Positions 52,937 through 61,729 of a stretch of DNA of 64,000 bases are shown here, piece after piece. The translations under genes were made by a program, and so were the position numbers. The stretch lies in the NCBI RefSeq assembly GCF_015221875.1, contig NZ_JACYGY010000001.1:3636501-3700500 (forward strand), given 5' to 3'. A model generated the notes under the pieces. The model did not search any database. It saw only the letters and a list, made by a program, of their open reading frames with translations, and had not been told where the DNA came from. The stretch comes from Dyadobacter subterraneus (lineage in GTDB: Bacteria; Bacteroidota; Bacteroidia; Cytophagales; Spirosomataceae). The stretch's first letter is position 1. Each line of letters begins with the position of its first letter.

Positions 52937-54067
52937 ATGAAATATCTGATCTTTGCAGCAATCGTCATCACCGTGTTATCCTGTTCAGAAAAGGAAGAAC
53001 ACCAATCTCCTGAAACAGAAAAACCAGCAAATGAGAATATTGCTTCGCTTAATAAAGAACAAATTCAGAATGCCGGCATTAAGTTGTCACTCCCTGAAAA
53101 AAAACAGGTTTCGGAAATTCTGAAACTGAACGGGAAAATTGATGTACCACCGCAAAACATTGTTTCCATCAGCGTGCCTCTGGGAGGTTATTTGAAAAGA
53201 ACACGGCTTTTACCCGGCACGCCGGTGAAAAAAGGAGAAATTCTGGCCGTTATGGAAGACCAGCAGTATATCCAATTGCAGCAGGATTATCTGACAGGAA
53301 AAGCCCGGTTAGCATTTCTTGAAAGCGATTATGTGCGTCAAAAGGATTTGAATAAAAATAAATCCAGCAGCGATAAAATATTCCAGCAGGCCGAATCGGA
53401 TTACTTCAGCCAGCAGGTGATGATGAAATCGCTTTACGAAAAACTGCGCCTGGCAGGTATTAATCCGGATAAATTGTCGAAAGATAATATCTCGCGCAGT
53501 GTCAATATTTACTCCCCTATCAACGGTTATGTTTCCAAAGTCAATGTCAATATCGGGAAATATGTATCACCAACGGAGGTATTGTTTGAACTGATAAATC
53601 CGACTGATATTCACCTGGCGCTTAAAGTTTTTGAAAAAGATCTTGATAAAATAAAAAAGGGACAGCGTCTTTTGGCTTATACTAACAACAATCCTAGCAA
53701 AAAGTATGAATGTGAGATTATCCTGATCAGCAAGGACCTTTCCATCGAAAGAACTGCGGAGGTCCACTCCCATTTTGAAAAATATGAGCCGGGACTTTTG
53801 CCCGGAATGTTCATGAATGCTGACATCGAACTGAACAGAAGGACTGTCCTTGTGCTACCTGATGATGCGATTGTGACCTTTGAAGAAAAGCAATTTGTTT
53901 TTATTCCAAAAGGAAAAGATAATTTCGAAATGAAACAGGTAAAAACCGGTACCAGCGAAAACGGATTTACAGAAATCATTACCAAAGAAAATTTTGACGA
54001 ACAGCTTTGTGTCGTAAAAGGCGCTTATTCTCTTTTGATGTTGCTTAAAAATAAATCAGAGGATTAG
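52937..54067 (+). CDS. CzcB/CusB-type efflux adaptor (MFP) lipoprotein
   Basis: Periplasmic adaptor of 376 residues from the ATG at 52937, overlapped by a longer frame from 52916. The lipobox 'VITVLSCSEKE' anchors it. Typical parts are a barrel-sandwich start 'SVPLGGYLKRTRLLPGTPVKKGEILAVMEDQQYIQLQQDYL' (about 80-120), a helical hairpin ('QAESDYFSQQVMMKSLYEKLRLAGI'), 'SPINGYVSKVNVNIGKYV' and 'PGLLPGMFMNADIEL'. It follows the RND-OMF gene with the frames overlapping, as in a pump operon where the adaptor comes last. It completes the tripartite complex. Confidence 0.92.
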   Translation: MKYLIFAAIVITVLSCSEKEEHQSPETEKPANENIASLNKEQIQNAGIKLSLPEKKQVSEILKLNGKIDVPPQNIVSISVPLGGYLKRTRLLPGTPVKKGEILAVMEDQQYIQLQQDYLTGKARLAFLESDYVRQKDLNKNKSSSDKIFQQAESDYFSQQVMMKSLYEKLRLAGINPDKLSKDNISRSVNIYSPINGYVSKVNVNIGKYVSPTEVLFELINPTDIHLALKVFEKDLDKIKKGQRLLAYTNNNPSKKYECEIILISKDLSIERTAEVHSHFEKYEPGLLPGMFMNADIELNRRTVLVLPDDAIVTFEEKQFVFIPKGKDNFEMKQVKTGTSENGFTEIITKENFDEQLCVVKGAYSLLMLLKNKSED

Positions 54068-54984
54068 TGCCCTGATTGGTTTACTCTCTAAGCGAGATTC
54101 TAGTTGTAGCATCTTTCGAAGTGAAACGCTGCTATAACTGGAACAATGTTGAGACGCAGGCACTTCCATATGAAAAGTATTTGTTAAGGGCTGAATATGG
54201 AATTATGGGAAACGAGCATGATAGTGATTGATAATCTTGTACGGTTCGTTGATAAAAGGCTTTATTTAGTTAAACAATTTTAACTTGGATTGGCAAACAC
54301 TATTGATTTTTCTGAGATTAGCAGGAAAGAAAGGAGTTAAACAACTTTACATTTTTGATTGGGTTAAGACACTTTACTCAATAAGACTTTCCTGACAACT
54401 AAGGCTCAGCAAGTGCCTGCTGATCTTGCCAGACCTGATCATTCTGAGTGTTAATTTTGTATAATAAAAAATAGGTGCCGGGCACAAAAACAAGATCAGC
54501 ACGCTTCTAGTCAAATTCAATTGCTACTTTAAAACCTATCTTCCTATCAGTTTTTCACTCATGAAGTTGACACGGAATGTCTTGTTTTTCACTGGATATA
54601 AAATTTAACATTTTCAATCAAATCTTAAAACAGAAGAACCGCCAAATTTTCATTCGATCAGGTCAGTAAAACAGACTCGGGCACTCAAATTACCCACAGT
54701 TAAGATTATTATATTCTAAAAAACGAACAAGAACGGAAAGAGCCAGATATCCGGATGCCCGAAGATTATCTTCTGATATCCAAATGTGGTTTAGATTGCT
54801 ATAATCTTTAAGCAATCACTTTTTTTGCACTGCTATTCTAACCCCTCCACAATTGAATTATACAAATGTTAACCGCATTGTGACCTTTACATAAAACCCC
54901 ATAGCCGGTACTTTTATCAGACGGTTTTTGTGATCGTCTTAAATCTTTATTAACAAACAAGCTGGTCTAACACCATTTATCAAA
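54068..54984. other. 917-base intergenic region without a recognisable gene
   Basis: No open frame here resembles a known protein. It contains a 6+1+6 palindrome (GAAGATTATCTTC, 54761-54773), an isolated TAATTTTG box (54452-54459) and short hairpin-like sequence near 54920. It may carry the 3' untranslated region of the efflux operon and the promoter of the downstream hydrolase, but I cannot assign either. Confidence 0.4.
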
Positions 54985-55854
54985 ATGTCCAACAAAAAAA
55001 CATCTTACAAATATCTTCAGGTCGGCGGTCTGAAGATATTTTATCGTGAGGCTGGCGATCCATTAAAGGAAACCATTGTGCTGCTGCATGGTTTTCCTAC
55101 ATCATCACATATGTACAGGCGTTTACTTCTCGAACTGTCCGATGAATTTCATCTTATAGCACCAGATTATCCTGGTTTTGGCAACAGCGATTTTCCATCT
55201 CCGGATGATTTCCAGTACACTTTTGACAACATTTCAAATATAATTGACCAATTTTTGGAAAGCCTGAATTTGACATCGTATGTGCTGATGATTCAGGATT
55301 ACGGAGCACCAGTGGGCTACCGAATTGCGACTGCCCATCCAGAAAGAGTCCGGGCGTTCATAGTGCAAAACGGGAATGCCTATGAGGAAGGATTAAGCGA
55401 GGGCTTTGCCGAATCCAGAAAATTCTGGAAAACCAGAACTCCTGAAACAGAATCGCCAATGCGGGCGATGTTCACGCTCGAAAGCATCAGATGGCAATAT
55501 ACATTCGGATCAAAAAATCCCGAAAATATCAGCCCCGACAATTGGAACCTTGATTTCGCAAAAATATCAAGACCTGGCAATGACCGTGCACAGTTGGATC
55601 TGTTATATGATTACAAGACTAATCTGGAACTTTATCCAAAATGGCAGCAGTACCTCAGGGATAATCAGCCACCGATGCTCATCACCTGGGGCAAAAATGA
55701 TCCATTCTTTCCGGAACCTGGCGCAAAAGCCTATCTTCAAGATGTAGAAAATGCCGAATATTACACCTTTGATACCGGACATTTTGCTCTTGAAGAGGAA
55801 GGTCTGGCTATCTCCAAAAAAATCCGCGATTTCATGAGGCGCTTAAAAGTGTAA
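54985..55854 (+). CDS. alpha/beta hydrolase with Asp nucleophile (dehalogenase/epoxide hydrolase-like)
   Basis: Hydrolase of 289 residues. HGFP oxyanion motif (about 35-38), nucleophile elbow 'MIQDYGAPVG' with Asp105 instead of Ser, catalytic acid candidate in 'TWGKNDPFF' and His in 'DTGHFALEEEG' (about 271). An Asp nucleophile in the QD(W/Y)G context is the mark of haloalkane and fluoroacetate dehalogenases and some epoxide hydrolases, so esterase activity is unlikely. The substrate is unknown. It is a single gene, with a strong terminator directly after the stop. Confidence 0.88.
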   Translation: MSNKKTSYKYLQVGGLKIFYREAGDPLKETIVLLHGFPTSSHMYRRLLLELSDEFHLIAPDYPGFGNSDFPSPDDFQYTFDNISNIIDQFLESLNLTSYVLMIQDYGAPVGYRIATAHPERVRAFIVQNGNAYEEGLSEGFAESRKFWKTRTPETESPMRAMFTLESIRWQYTFGSKNPENISPDNWNLDFAKISRPGNDRAQLDLLYDYKTNLELYPKWQQYLRDNQPPMLITWGKNDPFFPEPGAKAYLQDVENAEYYTFDTGHFALEEEGLAISKKIRDFMRRLKV

Positions 55855-55880
55855 AACGTGCGCGTGCTCCATGATAAATA

Positions 55881-55927
55881 TTACACCAAAAAACCATGTC
55901 AGATCAAGACATGGTTTTTTGGTGTAA
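55881..55927. terminator. shared bidirectional terminator inside the bestrophin 3' end
   Basis: A perfect 20-bp stem (55881-55900 with 55908-55927) and 7-base loop lie 26 bases after the hydrolase stop. The hairpin covers the last codons of the convergent bestrophin gene, so the two transcripts share it. T-runs are internal to the stem. Confidence 0.9.
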
Positions 55928-56924
55928 TGGGTGCGGGAATATTCTTTTCCCCAATCGTTTGAAGCATATTAATCTCTATTTCCCGGCATATCGAAAGCAT
56001 CGGAGTATCGCTGCGCAATCCTTCAAACGGATTTTCACAGTAGTCGCTGATCATTTCCATTGCCACAAATATCCAGCCAATAACGATCCCGACCGGTATA
56101 GTCAGCCAGATTCCCGCCTTACCTAACCTGCTGAACTCACTGATCAGTCCGAAGGGCAGCAATAGAATAAATATGCATATAAATATAAAACTGAAAGATG
56201 AATACTCTCTTGGAAAAGGCGACTGCTTGATACGTTCCATCTTCCCTTGACCATCATAAAAATTTTTAACAGCAGACTGCAGCTCTATTTGCTGAATCAT
56301 GTTAATGGCCTTACCGTCATAGAGCTGCTGGATCATTTCTGTTTGCATGTTCAATAACTGTACGGCTTTATTTTTGTAATGCTGCAAATTGACACTTTCT
56401 TCAGCCGGAAGGTATTTCTTTTTAGCAATTTCCTCTAATTCTTTCGCAAAACTCTTGTGAAGCTTATCACGGTGCCGACGGTTATAATATCCGGTTCCCC
56501 AGTAACTTTTCTGACTTAGATTTTCCCACACAGCGGGCTGCAGCAGTTGATCGCGAAGTTGATAAATATAGGCAATATGACGAAACACGATTTGTCGCCG
56601 TATCTCATCTTCCTGAATTTCACTCATTTCCCCTGACCGGTAGTGTCTGACCATCGTTGCCAGCACTCTGCTGCTATTGGTTATTTCACTCCATAATTTC
56701 CTCGCCTCCCAAAGCCTATCGTATGACTGATTATTTTTAAATCCGATATAAAATACCACCGCAGTCCCAATCAACGGCAATGGCAACCAGGAAAATTCCA
56801 GCAATTCCCAATTCAAAATATGGCACCCGATTGTCACAAACGACATCCACCCAGCCAGCCACAGCAAGTGATAACCGGTAAATTCCAAAATTGATTTCAG
56901 CGATATGTTTTTCTTTACGATCAT
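55899..56924 (-). CDS. bestrophin-family ion channel
   Basis: Membrane protein of 341 residues in the bestrophin/RFP-TM (UPF0187) family. The key segment 'GFKNNQSYDRLWEARKLWSEITNSSRVLA' (about 60-90) is diagnostic; 'DYCENPFEGLRSDTPMLSICREIEINMLQTIGE' near the C-terminus is equally typical. Four hydrophobic segments are visible (about 10-35, 38-60, 235-258, 265-285). Bacterial bestrophins form pentameric ion channels, often cation-conducting. Its last eight or so codons lie in the terminator hairpin. A Crp/Fnr gene is 69 bases upstream. Confidence 0.92.
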   Translation of the reverse strand: MIVKKNISLKSILEFTGYHLLWLAGWMSFVTIGCHILNWELLEFSWLPLPLIGTAVVFYIGFKNNQSYDRLWEARKLWSEITNSSRVLATMVRHYRSGEMSEIQEDEIRRQIVFRHIAYIYQLRDQLLQPAVWENLSQKSYWGTGYYNRRHRDKLHKSFAKELEEIAKKKYLPAEESVNLQHYKNKAVQLLNMQTEMIQQLYDGKAINMIQQIELQSAVKNFYDGQGKMERIKQSPFPREYSSFSFIFICIFILLLPFGLISEFSRLGKAGIWLTIPVGIVIGWIFVAMEMISDYCENPFEGLRSDTPMLSICREIEINMLQTIGEKNIPAPITPKNHVLI

Positions 56925-56993
56925 AAAAAGTCTCCGTTTATACGGATAGGTAGATTATTTAAAAATTTCAAAAACGTGCTGTCATGATGTAAA

Positions 56994-57608
56994 TCACAGG
57001 ACAGACAGGTGCACCCTCTTTCTGATTCGGCTGAGTGATTGCGGGGTTACGTGCAGGTAAGTTGCGATATGGTAGTTGGAGAACATATCCAAAAGGTAAG
57101 CCTCGTCATTTAAAAACTTCAGATAACGTTCGGTAGCAGTTAAGGTTAATAAAGTCGTAATTCTATCATAAGCCACTATCAGGCTGCGTTCATGTAATTT
57201 TCTCATCCAGACTGCAAAAATTTCCGAATTTTCAATCAGCAGATCGACTACTTCTTTTGAGAATTTTACAGCATTTACTTCTGAGGTTGTCTGTATAGAC
57301 ATTTTGGATGGCACTCCGGATAAAAAGCTCCGGTAATCTACCGCAAATAAATTTTTAACGGGTGCACCGGGTTGGCTATGATGAAAAAACCAGGTTTTGG
57401 TTTTTCCGTCATAATCTGTGAAATACGAAATCGCCCTGCCATCAACCATAAAGTAGATATCCTTGCAGATTTCTCCTGCATTTAAAAGCAACTCGCTCTT
57501 TCTAATTCTGACAGGTTTGCAATTATTACCAATCAGATTTTTAGTTTTCTGGTCAAGCACCACATCTTTGTTTACCAAATCAAGAAAGGCTTTTAAAAAC
57601 TCATGCAT
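56994..57608 (-). CDS. Crp/Fnr-family transcriptional regulator
   Basis: Protein of 204 residues: cyclic-nucleotide-binding-type beta-roll (about 15-125; 'LLLNAGEICKDIYFMVDGRAISYF', 'GVPSKMSIQTTSEVNAVKFS') and a C-terminal helix-turn-helix ('ATYLHVTPQSLSRIRKR', about 180-200). The effector-binding residues of Crp are not conserved, as in many Bacteroidota members, so the ligand is unknown. It precedes the bestrophin gene on the same strand. Confidence 0.9.
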   Translation of the reverse strand: MHEFLKAFLDLVNKDVVLDQKTKNLIGNNCKPVRIRKSELLLNAGEICKDIYFMVDGRAISYFTDYDGKTKTWFFHHSQPGAPVKNLFAVDYRSFLSGVPSKMSIQTTSEVNAVKFSKEVVDLLIENSEIFAVWMRKLHERSLIVAYDRITTLLTLTATERYLKFLNDEAYLLDMFSNYHIATYLHVTPQSLSRIRKRVHLSVL

Positions 57609-57725
57609 CCGTTTGCTTTTATAATTTTGATATTATGTTGAAGATCTCTTTAAATATGACAGATTGATACAAACGTTAATAGATATACGTATAATTGAGA
57701 TAAAAGAACAGGTGCCCCAGTGATA

Positions 57726-58589
57726 TTAAAAATCAGTCGTGCAGGTTTTTCGGTAATCTGTAAAGTTGCAGCCGCATCCCATTTTAAAAAATTTGCTGAA
57801 ATGAGCCGTGTCTTCAAAGCCAAGTTTATAAGCGACCGTCTTCATACTATTGCCCTGGATTATGGCCATTCGTTTGGCTTGCAATAACAACCGTCTTCTG
57901 ATATTGGCACTGGCAGTCATCCCGGTTTCCTGTTTGACGATCTGGTTTAAATAATTGGGAGTTACAGCGAGTTCATCGGCATATTCACTCACTTTTTTAC
58001 AGATATGATAACGTCTTTCCAGGAGATCTAGAAATCTTCTTGCCAATGTTGTTAAATCTGATTTAAAGGAAGAATGATAAACGATGGACCGCTGCCTGAG
58101 TAAATAGATCAGAATAATCTTCATGTACCCCGAAAGCACTTCCATCTTCTGACTGTGAGGACTGGTTAGCTCCTGACGCATACATTGGATTACACTCATG
58201 ATGTTGGTTGTTGTCAACCCATCGACCTGGAAAATACGCGAAATACAATAGGCAAGATTAGGATAGGGAGAGTTAAGCTCTGCCGGAATAAATGTAACCG
58301 GGAAACGGATAATAAGCCCTTCCAGATCGGCAGCAGATTTGACATAAAATGCCTGGCTGGGTAAGAGAAAAACAATCATGCCGCTTGTGACTTCGAATGT
58401 TTCCAGGTCGAACATGATTTGAAAATGACCTTTGGTAATCCAGATCATTTCAACTATTTGCTCTTGTCGGGCCTGGCGCATAAAAAAGTACTCTGTGCTA
58501 AGTGCATTGATCTCAACAGGTTCGCTTCCGTAAGCTGGAAATTGAGGTAGCCTGTGAATCAGGTTCGAGGATGTTATGGGATTTGTCAA
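57726..58589 (-). CDS. AraC-family transcriptional regulator
   Basis: Regulator of 287 residues; the only standard start is a TTG at 58589, as a stop lies upstream and no ATG occurs in the first ~35 codons. The sensor half has 'EMIWITKGHFQIMFDLETFEVTSGMIVFLLPSQAF'; the C-terminus has the AraC double HTH ('YADELAVTPNYLNQIVKQETGMTASANI' and 'MKTVAYKLGFEDTAHFSKFFKMGCGCNFTDYRK'). It lies 49 bases downstream of the hydrolase gene on the same strand, and may regulate it. Confidence 0.9.
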   Translation of the reverse strand: MTNPITSSNLIHRLPQFPAYGSEPVEINALSTEYFFMRQARQEQIVEMIWITKGHFQIMFDLETFEVTSGMIVFLLPSQAFYVKSAADLEGLIIRFPVTFIPAELNSPYPNLAYCISRIFQVDGLTTTNIMSVIQCMRQELTSPHSQKMEVLSGYMKIILIYLLRQRSIVYHSSFKSDLTTLARRFLDLLERRYHICKKVSEYADELAVTPNYLNQIVKQETGMTASANIRRRLLLQAKRMAIIQGNSMKTVAYKLGFEDTAHFSKFFKMGCGCNFTDYRKTCTTDF

Positions 58590-58638
58590 AGCAATTATGG
58601 GTTTAATGGATCATAACGGGTCAAAAAATTATATTTAA

Positions 58639-59481
58639 TCAAAGCCTATCCTGCAACCAGCGCAGAATGTCTTTTACAATAATTCCATTGTATTTGTCAT
58701 TGAGCAGATCATGGTAATGCCCCTCATAAAGTTTCAGCTGCTTATCATTTGAGGACGCATGATCAAGAAAATACTGACTTCCGACGGGGTTGGTGGCTTT
58801 GTCGGCAGTGCCATGCAGTATAAGCAGGGGAAGTCTGATTTCAGACATTTTGTTTTTTAAAAATTCACCCGCAAGCAGCAGTTGCTGCATCGTTCTGGTA
58901 GGTTGTTTTTCGTTTGCAAGCAAAGGATCGTTGTTCATTTTATCCACTACGGATTGGTCACGGGAAAAATCCTCATTTTTTAACTTGACCAGCCTTGCGT
59001 GAGGGATAATATGGCTAAGGAATCTGATAAAGGCCAGTGCAAATGCAGGCACAGGAAGATCAAATGCAAAGCTTTCACAGATAAGACCTTTTAATTTTGC
59101 CTGGTGAAGCGCAGCGTAAACCGAAGCAAAAACGCCACCTGCGCTATGGCCCAAAAGAAACAAAGGTAAAGTCGGATGTTCGCAGGTTACAATATTTACC
59201 AACCGGTCAATATCATCAATAACTTCATTATAATCCGAAATATAGTAACGCTCCCCTTCGGATTCTCCACGGCCGCCCAGATCGATGGCATATACTTCAT
59301 AATCGTTTTCGACGAGTTGTGCTGCAAAGTTGTGATAATATCCGCTATGAGAATTTAGCCCGTGGACCACGATCACAATACCTTTTGGCTTACCCGTATC
59401 ATTGATCCAGTTTCTGTAAAAAATAGTCTGGCCCTTGTCGTTAATGAAAACTGCTGTTTTTACATTAGGTTTTGAATCCAT
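58639..59481 (-). CDS. monoacylglycerol-lipase-like alpha/beta hydrolase
   Basis: Serine hydrolase of 280 residues of the Hydrolase_4 (monoglyceride lipase/lysophospholipase) type. Oxyanion motif 'VVHGLNSHSGYYH' (about 39-50), nucleophile GHSAGG (Ser113), catalytic Asp in 'LILHGTADKATNP' (about 230) and His in 'YEGHYHDLLND' (about 258) are all present. No signal peptide, so it probably cleaves small lipids inside the cell. First gene of a minus-strand set with the AraC gene 49 bases behind it. Confidence 0.9.
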   Translation of the reverse strand: MDSKPNVKTAVFINDKGQTIFYRNWINDTGKPKGIVIVVHGLNSHSGYYHNFAAQLVENDYEVYAIDLGGRGESEGERYYISDYNEVIDDIDRLVNIVTCEHPTLPLFLLGHSAGGVFASVYAALHQAKLKGLICESFAFDLPVPAFALAFIRFLSHIIPHARLVKLKNEDFSRDQSVVDKMNNDPLLANEKQPTRTMQQLLLAGEFLKNKMSEIRLPLLILHGTADKATNPVGSQYFLDHASSNDKQLKLYEGHYHDLLNDKYNGIIVKDILRWLQDRL

Positions 59482-59533
59482 GAGGGTTACATTAGGTTTG
59501 ATGTGTTACTTCAATTTCAAGAGTTACAGTAAC

Positions 59534-59541
59534 CAAACATA
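59534..59541 (-). promoter_or_regulatory. -7 box candidate of the lipase-like gene
   Basis: On the minus strand TATGTTTG fits TAnnTTTG, 52 bases before the ATG at 59481. A well-spaced -33 is not seen. Confidence 0.3.
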
Positions 59542-59648
59542 TGCCATGAGACACAAAACCAGGAAATGATTTCAATGATTTTACAAATCACACACAATCA
59601 AATATTTACAAAACAAAAGGAAAAATTATTAAAGTCATTTCCGATGTG

Positions 59649-59700
59649 AAGCTCCGAAATAATCGGAGCTTTTCTTTAAAGGCTCCGGTAATTTCGGAGG
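59649..59700. terminator. tandem hairpins after the sigma-54 regulator gene
   Basis: A 9-bp stem (59649-59657 with 59663-59671) is followed 11 bases later by a second CTCCG-type hairpin (about 59683-59699) of related sequence. They lie just past the end of the regulator gene at 59720. T-runs are best on the plus strand, so the hairpins may serve the minus transcript only by structure. Confidence 0.55.
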
Positions 59701-59719
59701 ACACGCTGGTTCATAAACG

Positions 59720-61696
59720 CTATTCATTTGCTGACTGGTTGATGAAATCATCCTTTCTGATTCCCAATTTTGCCATTTTAGATTCCAGCGTCGTTGGCTT
59801 TATATTTAGTAATTCCGCAGCGCCACGTGCTCCGCGTACTACTCCATTGGCTTTTTTGAGAATGGAGATGATATAATCTCTTTCTGTTTCTCTTTGAATA
59901 TGCTTTACATCTTCAAGCGTTGTTATGCTTGTCTTACCTGATAGTTCCGCTTCTGCAAATCTCAGGCTCCGCTTTAATTGTAATTTTGATTTACCGTCAT
60001 TGAGAATCACAGACTGCTCCAGAACATTGACAAGTTCCCGAACATTGCCCGGCCAGTCATAGGCTTGCATTTCTTCCAGCATTGATTCTGCAACACCGTA
60101 AAATATTTTCCCGAATTCTTTGCAAAACTTGTCTGCAAAAAATAATGTCAACGCTTCTATGTCGCTTTTTCTTTCCCGTAACGGAGGCAAAGTTATGGGA
60201 AAAACATTCAGGCGGTAATAAAGATCGAGCCTGAAAGTCCCATGGGCCACTTCCTTTTCCAGGTTACGGTTTGTAGCGGCAATGATTCGGACATTCACCT
60301 TTTTTGTTGCGCTGCTTCCCACATACTCAATTTCTTTTTCCTGTAAAACCCTTAAAAGTTTAACCTGCATGTCAAGGGGCAGCTCTCCAATCTCATCCAG
60401 AAATATAGTTCCTCCTTCAGCTTGTTCGAATTTCCCTTTTCTTTTTTCAGTTGCACCGGTAAACGAGCCTTTTTCATGACCGAATAATTCTGATTCAATC
60501 AACAAGGCAGGAATAGCCGCGCAATTTACTTTTACAAATGGTCCATTTTTTCTTGTCGAGAGCGCGTGAATGGATTGGGCAACATTTTCTTTTCCTGTTC
60601 CACTTTCACCCAGTATTAAAACCGAAGTGTTGTAAGGCGCCACCTGCATGGTTTGGTCTAACGCGGATAATAGCAGAGGATGACTCCCGACTATACCTTT
60701 GAATCCGGGAACAAATACTGCATCACCCAGTTTGTTATTTTCAGTGCGTGGTTTGGCAATTGTCAAGGTTGCCGGCCTATTTTCATCAATTTTTTTTGAA
60801 GATACTTCACCTAAATACGTCTTCAAACGCTTCAATAATTCGGCGTGACTTTTAGTATAAATATTCTGCTGGCGGCTGTAAAAGAAATAATCAACAAAAT
60901 TCCCGGTGCTTATCTCAACAGGAAAAACCAGCAAAGACCGAAGCCTGAAAGAATCACTTAGTAGTTTTTGTAACGATATAATATCAGACTTTTCGGATAA
61001 TATTTCACCAAAATAAATCGTCTCCCTTTCAAAACCACTGTTCTCAATTATTTGAGAAAAACCAGTTTCTTTCAGGTTAGCGATTGTCATCAGTTCCTTT
61101 TTTCCAATAAACTGATATTCATCAAAGCCGACCCGCAGATATGCTTTATCTTCAAATTCTGCCACATTTAGCGGCCTGGGGCTGCAGGCTATCAGATCAA
61201 ACGGAATATGAACTTGCAGAGCCCTGGCGATTCTCAATAATCTTTCCTGGTTATCTAAAGTATTGGCAGTTATTTCAGAAAGCTGTTTTTGCAAAAGTTC
61301 CTCCAAACGAAACTTTGATTCAAGGCTGTGCTTATGACGGTACAGGGCAATATCAATTGTTACCAAAAGATCTTTTTCTCTGAATGGCTTGACAATAAAT
61401 CCGTAGGGATCGGTAGCTTTTGCCTCTTCAAGAATCTCCTGACTGGAATTGGCGGATATGTAAACAAAAGCGATATTTTCCGCTTTCAGTTTTTTAGCAA
61501 AGTCAATCCCGGATTGTTTACCATCCAACCGTATATCCACAAGTACAAGATCCGGTTTATTCTTTTGCAGCATCTCCTCAGCCTCTTCGACCGAGGCGGC
61601 AATCCCGCTCACCCTGTAACCAGCCTGTTTTAATATTACCCGCAGATCGTTGGCCACAATAAATTCATCCTCTACAATAAGTACTTTATCATTCAT
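59720..61696 (-). CDS. sigma-54-dependent response regulator (NtrC type)
   Basis: Regulator of 658 residues. Receiver domain 1-125 with Asp54 ('DLVLVDIRLDG') and 'YISANS', 'GFIVKPF'; a middle GAF-like region (about 140-300); an AAA+ domain with Walker A 'GESGTGKE' (about 355-362), the sigma-54 contact loop as GSFTGAT (a GAFTGA variant with Ser), Walker B 'GGTIFLDEIGELP', 'RIIAATNR' and 'RLNVFPITLPPLRER'; and a Fis-type HTH ('GARGAAELLNIKPTTLESKMAKLGI'). It should activate sigma-54 promoters when phosphorylated. Its kinase is probably the TPR histidine kinase encoded 33 bases upstream on the same strand. Confidence 0.92.
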   Translation of the reverse strand: MNDKVLIVEDEFIVANDLRVILKQAGYRVSGIAASVEEAEEMLQKNKPDLVLVDIRLDGKQSGIDFAKKLKAENIAFVYISANSSQEILEEAKATDPYGFIVKPFREKDLLVTIDIALYRHKHSLESKFRLEELLQKQLSEITANTLDNQERLLRIARALQVHIPFDLIACSPRPLNVAEFEDKAYLRVGFDEYQFIGKKELMTIANLKETGFSQIIENSGFERETIYFGEILSEKSDIISLQKLLSDSFRLRSLLVFPVEISTGNFVDYFFYSRQQNIYTKSHAELLKRLKTYLGEVSSKKIDENRPATLTIAKPRTENNKLGDAVFVPGFKGIVGSHPLLLSALDQTMQVAPYNTSVLILGESGTGKENVAQSIHALSTRKNGPFVKVNCAAIPALLIESELFGHEKGSFTGATEKRKGKFEQAEGGTIFLDEIGELPLDMQVKLLRVLQEKEIEYVGSSATKKVNVRIIAATNRNLEKEVAHGTFRLDLYYRLNVFPITLPPLRERKSDIEALTLFFADKFCKEFGKIFYGVAESMLEEMQAYDWPGNVRELVNVLEQSVILNDGKSKLQLKRSLRFAEAELSGKTSITTLEDVKHIQRETERDYIISILKKANGVVRGARGAAELLNIKPTTLESKMAKLGIRKDDFINQSANE

Positions 61697-61729
61697 AAAC
61701 TGATTACAAAATTTTTAAGGCTTCACTGA

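Noticed and set aside
54452..54459. TAATTTTG box as a promoter
   Set aside because: There is no gene within 500 bases downstream and no spaced -33 element.
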